A stretch of DNA of 6,078 nt, taken from NCBI GenBank assembly GCA_002347925.1, contig DDYL01000008.1, positions 47,031-53,108 of the forward strand. The letters are read 5' to 3'. The position numbers and the translations under genes are program-made. Positions 1 through 4,490 of the stretch are shown here, piece by piece. Below the pieces are notes generated by a model. The model searched no databases. It worked only from the letters and a program-made list of their open reading frames with translations, and had not been told where the DNA came from. The stretch's first letter is position 1; each line of letters begins with the position of its first letter. Source of the DNA: Chloroflexi bacterium UBA2235 (GTDB lineage: Bacteria > Chloroflexota > UBA11872 > UBA12225).

Positions 1-180
1 GCCGGACTTCCGGAACTGCTGGTTCTTGACCCAGACACTGCCAGTGACCGGAGTGTCCTGGGAACGCTCCTGCGCAATTGGCTGCATCGGGTGGATCGCG
101 AAACCGGGCCGTGGGCTTCGGTCGGTCTCGGTGACGACTCGGATTTCGAGGAGTTCGGTGGGATGACCACCTCAGATTGA
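1..180 (+). CDS. C-terminal end of an unidentified protein (5' partial)
   Basis: The first reading frame is open from the window edge to a TGA at 178-180, giving 59 residues with no start visible. The product is not recognised. The readable part has a hydrophobic stretch (GLPELLVLD), a likely helix (LGTLLRNWLHRVDRETG), and an acidic tail (GDDSDFEEFGG). No membrane segment, cysteine cluster or known catalytic motif can be seen. The codon make-up resembles the neighbouring genes, and the frame ends just 16 bases before the converging stop of tgt, as expected for a real gene end. Because only the tail is present, no function is proposed. A chance open frame of this length in high-GC DNA cannot be excluded. 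Confidence 0.6.
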   Translation, partial: AGLPELLVLDPDTASDRSVLGTLLRNWLHRVDRETGPWASVGLGDDSDFEEFGGMTTSD

Positions 181-196
181 ATGGTGGTGTGGTGGG

Positions 197-1363
197 TCAG
201 GCGACGAGCGGCATGCGTAGCGCATTCAGGAGACGGGAGTAGAAGCGCAAGTTGTGCAGGGTTGCGAGCCTCCATGCACTTGCGTCCTCGACTTTGAACA
301 GGTGGCGCAAGTAGGCCCGCGAATAGCGGCTGCACGTGGGGCAATCGCACCCTTCATCGATCGGGCCGAAGTCGTTCGCGTGCTTCTGGTCGAGGATGTA
401 GTGCGTGTCAAAGAAGTCGTCATCTGGTCGAGGCCGGTTGGCCGGAAATCCGGGACGGTAGCGGTAGAGGCGCCCATGCCGGGCATCGCGCGTGGGAAGG
501 GTGCAGTCGAAGATCGTGTAGCCAAGGGCGTGCGCACGGACGACGTGATCGGGGCGCCCGATGCCCAACGCGTGCAGGGGTGTGCCCGGGGGAAGGGCCT
601 CGGCGACAGCGGCGAGCATGTCGGTGCGCAAGGCGCCCTCAGGCGTGAGGGGCCATCCGCCATATCCGAAGCCATCGAAACCGATCTGGGCCAGGGCACG
701 CGCACACTCGGCACGAAGACTTGCCGAACCACCTCCCTGCACGACGGCGAAGAGGAGTGGGCGCACCGGCGTCTCTTTTTCCTGATACGGCAAAGGTGCC
801 GATCGTCGGGCGGCCCGCGGGATCACGAGGTTGTCGAAGGTTTCCTTGCAGCGGGCCGCCCACCGGATGGTCCGCTCAACGCTGAGGGCTTGTTCGCTAT
901 CGAGGTCACCGGCATCGGTGCAATCGTCCAGGCAGAAGAGGACGTCACTGCCAAGTTGCAACTGTGCCTGGATGCACCGGTCGGGTGACAGGACGACCTT
1001 TTCGCCGGTGGTCGGTTCCTTGAAGATGACTTCATGCGGACGAATCACGCCGGCCGAGGGGTTCTGGCGGATCAGTGAATAGACCTGGAACCCGCCCGAA
1101 TCGCTGATGACGGGACCATCCCAACCCATGAACCGGTGGATGCCTCCGGCCAGTTTCACGAGGCGGGTACCCGGCGTGCGCATGAGGTGGAAGGTGTTCA
1201 CGACGACCCCATCGATCCCGATGGTCCGCAGGTCGGTGCTGTCAATGGCGCGTACCGTGGCGCGGGTCGCGTCGGGGAGGAAGCATGGGAGAGACAGGTC
1301 GCCATGCCGGGTAGGAAGGACTGTCGGTGGCAGGACAGTCCCGGGGTGTTCGGCAGTATTCAT
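197..1363 (-). CDS. tgt: tRNA-guanine transglycosylase (queuine tRNA-ribosyltransferase family)
   Basis: In this family the enzyme swaps guanine-34 of GUN-anticodon tRNAs for a 7-deazaguanine base (preQ1 in most bacteria) on the way to queuosine. The 388-residue length is normal for the family. Visible motifs in order are NTFHL (56-60), SDSGGFQ (87-93, Asp88 matching the substrate-binding Asp102 of the Zymomonas enzyme), LDDCTD (145-150), VVQGG (207-211), FDCTLPTRDARHGRLY (285-300, Asp286 matching the catalytic nucleophile) and the zinc site Cys339, Cys341, Cys344, His370 in CDCPTC and TLHNL. The loop usually read GGLAVGE is GGWPLTPE here (235-242), so the preferred base is uncertain. The ATG overlaps the stop of the upstream methyltransferase gene as ATGA, implying translational coupling; no strong ribosome-binding site precedes it. 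It is the last gene of the operon. The family call is firm; exact substrate is not. Confidence 0.93.
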   Translation of the reverse strand: MNTAEHPGTVLPPTVLPTRHGDLSLPCFLPDATRATVRAIDSTDLRTIGIDGVVVNTFHLMRTPGTRLVKLAGGIHRFMGWDGPVISDSGGFQVYSLIRQNPSAGVIRPHEVIFKEPTTGEKVVLSPDRCIQAQLQLGSDVLFCLDDCTDAGDLDSEQALSVERTIRWAARCKETFDNLVIPRAARRSAPLPYQEKETPVRPLLFAVVQGGGSASLRAECARALAQIGFDGFGYGGWPLTPEGALRTDMLAAVAEALPPGTPLHALGIGRPDHVVRAHALGYTIFDCTLPTRDARHGRLYRYRPGFPANRPRPDDDFFDTHYILDQKHANDFGPIDEGCDCPTCSRYSRAYLRHLFKVEDASAWRLATLHNLRFYSRLLNALRMPLVA

Positions 1364-2391
1364 TGGGACACCGGAGCAGGTGGCGCCTTGCGCGTGAGGA
1401 GATAGCCGAGTTCATCTGGCAGGCGCAGTTCGGCGACGTGCCACGGCAGACCGGCCACAAGGTTGTCAAATGCCTGCCGGTAGGTCGCCCGCATTCCCCG
1501 GTCATTTCCCCCCAGTGACTGGACCGGGTAGGTCACGATGACCCGGTTGGCGTTCAGGGTCTCGAGGATGCGGCGTGAGGTGCCGACGCGGACTTGTTCG
1601 AGGCAGGGCACGGCCTTGAGGAGGAGAACGACGTCGGCGGTCTCGGTGGTGTCCTGACCGCCGATATCCCGGACCGTCGCTGACCCTGCCTGTCCCCATG
1701 CCTCAAGGAATGCCTGCACGATTGAGACAAGACGGCTATCAGCGTCATAGGCGTCGTACCGGCACGTGCGAGGCAGTCCAAGCCACGGGATCATCAGGGG
1801 GTTGAGACCGCAGGCGAGGTCGAGGATACGCGCCGGTGTTTCAGCGTCAACTCGCTCGCCCGGATTGATTGGCCCATCGCTCCCGGAGGTGCCGTGAATT
1901 GCCTCGCGCAGGCGGGGGGTGATCAGGTCATGCACGGGTAACCGTTCGGCGGTCGAGGCATGCCCGTACATCAGGGAGATTGCCAGGGTTCGCAGGGCAT
2001 CCTCGTCACCGGCAGCGCTACGCAGGGCGTCGGCAGCGTCACGCGGGGCGTGGAGGGCAGGCGTGTAGGCGTTTGCGATCTGGTGCAACTTCCGTTTGAC
2101 GCGGGCCACCGCCTCGTTGTGGCGACGAACCTTCGGGGCTTCGATGGTGGTCACACGGGCGACCAGATCTGGTGACAGGTGCCGGAAATGGCGGGCCGCG
2201 AGCACCTCGGTAACTACCCGGTCGTGAGCATCGTTCCGGACCACCGGAATCGAGGGAGCGTCTTCGACGGGGACGGTTTCACCAGTTCTGGACCGCGAAC
2301 CAGTCGGCCGCAACGGCGTACCGGGCGGGGTGGGTGGGTCGCCGGCAGTGCGCGCAGGAATGCCAGCGGATCGCCGGACCGGTCGACGCAT
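1360..2391 (-). CDS. 16S rRNA (guanine-1405,N7)-methyltransferase-like protein, Sgm/ArmA/FmrO family
   Basis: Family members use S-adenosylmethionine to methylate N7 of G1405 in the 30S decoding site, blocking gentamicin- and kanamycin-type aminoglycosides. Residues from about 54 to 335 match Sgm, as recalled, almost end to end: KRKLHQIANAY (99-109), STAERLP (146-152), the SAM-binding motif LDLACGLNPL (190-199), VVLLLKAVPCLE (254-265), VIVTYPVQSLG (284-294) and a LPDELGYLLTRK tail. Sgm Arg108, Asp156, Asp182 and Lys199 correspond to Arg150, Asp216, Asp242 and Lys259. The start is uncertain. The ATG used here gives 343 residues with a Pro/Arg-rich first 50, beyond the family's usual 250-280. 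A GTG at 2412 would overlap the accA stop as GTGA (350 residues); a GTG at 2244 would give 294 residues beginning near the family's normal N terminus. No clear ribosome-binding site decides. G1405 specificity is inferred from family, not shown. Confidence 0.88.
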   Translation of the reverse strand: MRRPVRRSAGIPARTAGDPPTPPGTPLRPTGSRSRTGETVPVEDAPSIPVVRNDAHDRVVTEVLAARHFRHLSPDLVARVTTIEAPKVRRHNEAVARVKRKLHQIANAYTPALHAPRDAADALRSAAGDEDALRTLAISLMYGHASTAERLPVHDLITPRLREAIHGTSGSDGPINPGERVDAETPARILDLACGLNPLMIPWLGLPRTCRYDAYDADSRLVSIVQAFLEAWGQAGSATVRDIGGQDTTETADVVLLLKAVPCLEQVRVGTSRRILETLNANRVIVTYPVQSLGGNDRGMRATYRQAFDNLVAGLPWHVAELRLPDELGYLLTRKAPPAPVSQ

Positions 2392-2408
2392 GCCACGGCG
2401 GATGGGGA

Positions 2409-3398
2409 TCACACGGAACCGGCCGGTTTGGCGGGGGGTGCCATTTCGAACCAGGAACCGAGGCGGCGGTACTTCTCGTACCGGTCTGACACCAGACGTT
2501 CTGTGGGGATGGTCTCGAGGCGGGAGATCTCTCCGGCCACGGTCGAGCGTAGCGTGGCAATCATCGCTGACGGGTCGGCGTGTGCACCACCGACCGGTTC
2601 GGAGATGATGCGGTCGATGAGGTTGAGGCGGAGGAGATCCGGGGCGGTCAACTTGAGCGCATCGGCAGCTTGGGGTGCGAACTTCGCATCCTTCCACACG
2701 ATACTCGCCGCCGCCTCGGGTGACGCGACCGAGAAGATGGAGTGTTCCAGCATCAGGAACCGGTCGCCGACGCCGATGGCCAGCGCGCCGCCACTGTTGC
2801 CTTCGCCGATCACGACACACACCACCGGGACCCGCAGGGTAGCGAGGGTGGCGAGGTTGGCAGCCAGTGCCCAGCCTTGGCCACGTTCCTCGTCCCCGAG
2901 ACCAGGTGATGCGCCCGGGGTATCCATGAGGGTCACGACGGGCATGCCGAACTTCTCAGCCAACTCAAAGAGGCGGTGAGCCTTCCTGTACCCCTCAGGA
3001 TGCGGTGACCCGAAGTTGCGTTCGACACGTTCCCGGGTTTCACGACCGCGGTGCTGTCCCACAAGCATGACTGGACGGCCGTCGATGCGCGCCGGTCCGC
3101 CCACAATGGCGCGGTCGTCACCGAAGACACGATCACCATGGAACTCCACGAAGTCCGTGCACATTCCGATAGCGTAATCCATGGTCTGGGGCCGGAGTGG
3201 ATGGCGTGCGACCTGCACGGTCTGCCAAGGCGACAGGGCGCGGTAGATGGCCTGGGTGCGGTTCGCGAAGTCGCGTCGAAGGTCGATCCGTTGCGCGTCG
3301 AGTTCTGGTGTGGGATTGGCTGCGTACTGCTTCTCGATGGCGTCGAGTTTCGTGCGGATCTCGGCGGCTGGGCGTTCGAAGTCGAGGACGACGCTCAT
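2409..3398 (-). CDS. accA: Acetyl-CoA carboxylase carboxyltransferase, alpha subunit
   Basis: AccA pairs with AccD in the carboxyltransferase that moves a carboxyl group from carboxybiotin to acetyl-CoA, making malonyl-CoA for fatty acid synthesis in the cytoplasm. At 329 residues it is close to the usual 315-330. A helical N-terminal region (about 5-60, LDAIEKQYAANP) is followed by the crotonase-like fold. Signature segments are FVEFHGDRVFGDD (83-95), HRGRETRERVERNFG (116-130), DTPGASPGLGDEERGQG (159-175), GEGNSGGALAIGVGD (198-212) and SVASPEAAASIVWKDA (223-238), the last three containing the backbone-amide loops expected to hold the substrates. The ATG overlaps the accD stop as ATGA, which favours equal synthesis of the two subunits. 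The short tail after WFEM (PPAKPAGSV) is not conserved. No missing key residue was noticed, and identification is secure. Confidence 0.97.
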   Translation of the reverse strand: MSVVLDFERPAAEIRTKLDAIEKQYAANPTPELDAQRIDLRRDFANRTQAIYRALSPWQTVQVARHPLRPQTMDYAIGMCTDFVEFHGDRVFGDDRAIVGGPARIDGRPVMLVGQHRGRETRERVERNFGSPHPEGYRKAHRLFELAEKFGMPVVTLMDTPGASPGLGDEERGQGWALAANLATLATLRVPVVCVVIGEGNSGGALAIGVGDRFLMLEHSIFSVASPEAAASIVWKDAKFAPQAADALKLTAPDLLRLNLIDRIISEPVGGAHADPSAMIATLRSTVAGEISRLETIPTERLVSDRYEKYRRLGSWFEMAPPAKPAGSV

Positions 3399-4327
3399 TG
3401 CACACCAGCCGTCGCGACGACGCGGGGTTCGCCGTGTGGCGTCGAGGCGGACGCGGTCGGATCCTGTGCCGGCTGGGTGGCATGCGAAAAGAGGCGGATC
3501 AGGCGGGCGATGATTGCCTTCTGGTCGCGCCGTGCAACGACTTGGTCAACCATGCCGTGTCGCAACTGGAACTCGGCCGTCTGGGCACCCGGCGGAAGCT
3601 TCTCGCCAGTGGTCTGCTCGATGATGCGGGGACCGGCAAAGCCGATGACGGCACCGGGTTCGGCGATGATGCAGTCTCCGAGTGTTGCGAAACTGGCAGT
3701 CACCCCCCCGAGGGTCGGGTCGGTGAGGATAGAGATGAATGGAAGCCGGGCGGCACCAAGGGCCTGAACAGCGGCGGCGGTCTTGGCCATCTGGATCAGG
3801 GCCACGACACCTTCCTGCTGTCTGGCGCCTCCCGACGCGGAGACGACGATGACGGCCCTGCGTTCAGCGATGCCGAGTTCGAATGCCCGAGCGATCTTCT
3901 CGCCGACGACGGAACCCAAGGTGCCGGCGAAATAGCCCATGTCGAGGATTGCCAAGGAGACCGGTAGGCCGTCCAGGGTGCCCCGCCCGTAGGCGGCCGC
4001 CTCTGACTGCCCGGAATCGAGGGATTCCGTAGCGAGTTTCTCGGCGTAGCTTGGGCGCCCGGCCGGCGCGAAGCCAAGGGGATCGGTTGGGCGAAGGTCT
4101 GGGTCGAGTTCCTGCCAGGAATTGGCGTCAAGCAGAAGCGCGACCCGATCACTGATGGTCAAGCGGGCGTGGAAGCCGCACTTGGGGCAGACCTTGGAGG
4201 CTTCGGCCCATTCGCGGGCATATAGCATCTCGCGGCAGCGCCCGCACCGCACCCAGAGATCGGGTACCGCCTCCTGACCCGCATCACCAGCCACCTTCGG
4301 CAAGGCACGGCGGAAGAGGTTCCTCAT
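3395..4327 (-). CDS. accD: Acetyl-CoA carboxylase carboxyltransferase, beta subunit
   Basis: AccD is the zinc-binding beta half of the acetyl-CoA carboxyltransferase and forms the active sites together with AccA. The 310-residue product has an N-terminal four-cysteine zinc ribbon (Cys28, Cys31, Cys47, Cys50 in CGRC and CPKC), then the carboxyltransferase core: GYFAGTLGSVVGEKI (131-145), SASGGARQQEG (163-173; many relatives have Met where the first Gln is), DPTLGGVTASFATLGD (203-218) and AEPGAVIGFAGPRIIEQT (222-239). The last 30 residues (Ala, Thr, Pro rich) look like a disordered tail. The frame stays open upstream to an ATG at 4546, but that would run into the divergent glpD gene and adds sequence foreign to the family. 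The ATG at 4327 has GGAGG six bases upstream and starts with the normal MRNLFRR. It is the first gene of the operon. Confidence 0.96.
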   Translation of the reverse strand: MRNLFRRALPKVAGDAGQEAVPDLWVRCGRCREMLYAREWAEASKVCPKCGFHARLTISDRVALLLDANSWQELDPDLRPTDPLGFAPAGRPSYAEKLATESLDSGQSEAAAYGRGTLDGLPVSLAILDMGYFAGTLGSVVGEKIARAFELGIAERRAVIVVSASGGARQQEGVVALIQMAKTAAAVQALGAARLPFISILTDPTLGGVTASFATLGDCIIAEPGAVIGFAGPRIIEQTTGEKLPPGAQTAEFQLRHGMVDQVVARRDQKAIIARLIRLFSHATQPAQDPTASASTPHGEPRVVATAGVQ

Positions 4328-4333
4328 GAGGCG

Positions 4334-4338
4334 CCTCC
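4334..4338 (-). promoter_or_regulatory. Shine-Dalgarno site of accD
   Basis: On the minus strand GGAGG lies six bases before the ATG at 4327. This is the strongest ribosome-binding site in the window and it settles the accD start against the longer upstream frame. Confidence 0.8.
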
Positions 4339-4370
4339 AGTATACGGGACGTGATTCCGGCATCTTGACC

Positions 4371-4389
4371 GGTTCCAGGTGGCGGAACC
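4371..4389. repeat. Inverted repeat GGTTCC-N7-GGAACC in the divergent intergenic region
   Basis: Perfect 6-base arms (4371-4376 and 4384-4389) are separated by AGGTGGC. It could be a dimeric repressor operator or a small hairpin in the accD leader. Six-base palindromes arise by chance, so the regulatory reading is tentative. Confidence 0.4.
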
Positions 4390-4400
4390 AGACTGAGATG

Positions 4401-4421
4401 TGGGCGGGCCAAGCCCGTCCA
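4401..4421. repeat. GC-rich inverted repeat, 9-bp stem with 3-base loop
   Basis: TGGGCGGGC and GCCCGTCCA flank CAA. The arms pair over nine positions, one of them a G-T wobble. No T run follows on either strand, so it is not an ordinary intrinsic terminator. Position between two divergent genes suggests an operator or a structured accD 5' leader; this is inference. Confidence 0.45.
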
Positions 4422-4454
4422 GACAGGCGACCGCTACCCCTGTCGGGTGACGAC

Positions 4455-4490
4455 GTGGCAAATGAGCGGAATGTGGTAGCGTCGTGTTCA
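4455..4490 (+). promoter_or_regulatory. Possible leaderless promoter of glpD
   Basis: GTGGCA (4455-4460; four of six matches to TTGACA) is followed after 16 bases by TAGCGT (4477-4482; the TANNNT form of a -10 element). The A of the glpD ATG lies eight bases after the end of this element, where transcription would be expected to begin. No Shine-Dalgarno sequence precedes the ATG, which fits a leaderless message. Both hexamers are weak, so this is a candidate only. Confidence 0.35.

Larger units (their letters stand above)
197..4327 (-). other. Predicted operon accD-accA-rRNA methyltransferase-tgt
   Basis: Four minus-strand genes follow each other with overlaps or almost no gaps. ATGA overlaps join accD/accA (3395-3398) and methyltransferase/tgt (1360-1363). 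The accA/methyltransferase junction is a 17-base gap, or a GTGA overlap if the GTG at 2412 is the start. No terminator-like hairpin with a T run lies between them. The only good ribosome-binding site is in front of accD, so later genes probably depend on translational coupling. Co-transcription is inferred from spacing. Confidence 0.8.

Noticed and set aside
166..188. ACCACC/GGTGGT hairpin (11-base loop) between the converging genes as a bidirectional terminator
   Set aside because: The stem is only six pairs and no T run follows on either strand; it also overlaps the coding end of the left gene. It is too weak to call.
254..988. A 244-codon plus-strand open frame opposite tgt
   Set aside because: Antisense to conserved tgt motifs, no family recognised and no ribosome-binding site; a compositional shadow.
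1360..2391. Assignment of the methyltransferase to the A1408 (NpmA/KamB) family instead of G1405
   Set aside because: The SAM motif is DLACGLNP and the later LLLK..PCLE and SLG..RGM segments follow the Sgm/ArmA pattern; KamB/NpmA proteins have a different, GTGDG-type motif.
2179..2979. A 266-codon plus-strand open frame opposite accA and the methyltransferase N terminus
   Set aside because: Low-complexity Arg/Ser/Gly-rich translation opposite strongly conserved accA; no domain features.
3197..3967. A 256-codon plus-strand open frame opposite the accA/accD junction
   Set aside because: Antisense to two conserved genes, with Arg/Gly/Asp-rich translation lacking any known motif.
4339..4344. 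TATACT on the minus strand as the accD -10 element
   Set aside because: It directly abuts the GGAGG ribosome-binding site. Transcription starting about seven bases downstream would remove that site, and no good -35 lies 16-18 bases upstream.
4462..4479. Five-codon upstream frame (ATG AGC GGA ATG TGG TAG) before glpD
   Set aside because: No ribosome-binding site and no recognisable leader-peptide character; likely chance.
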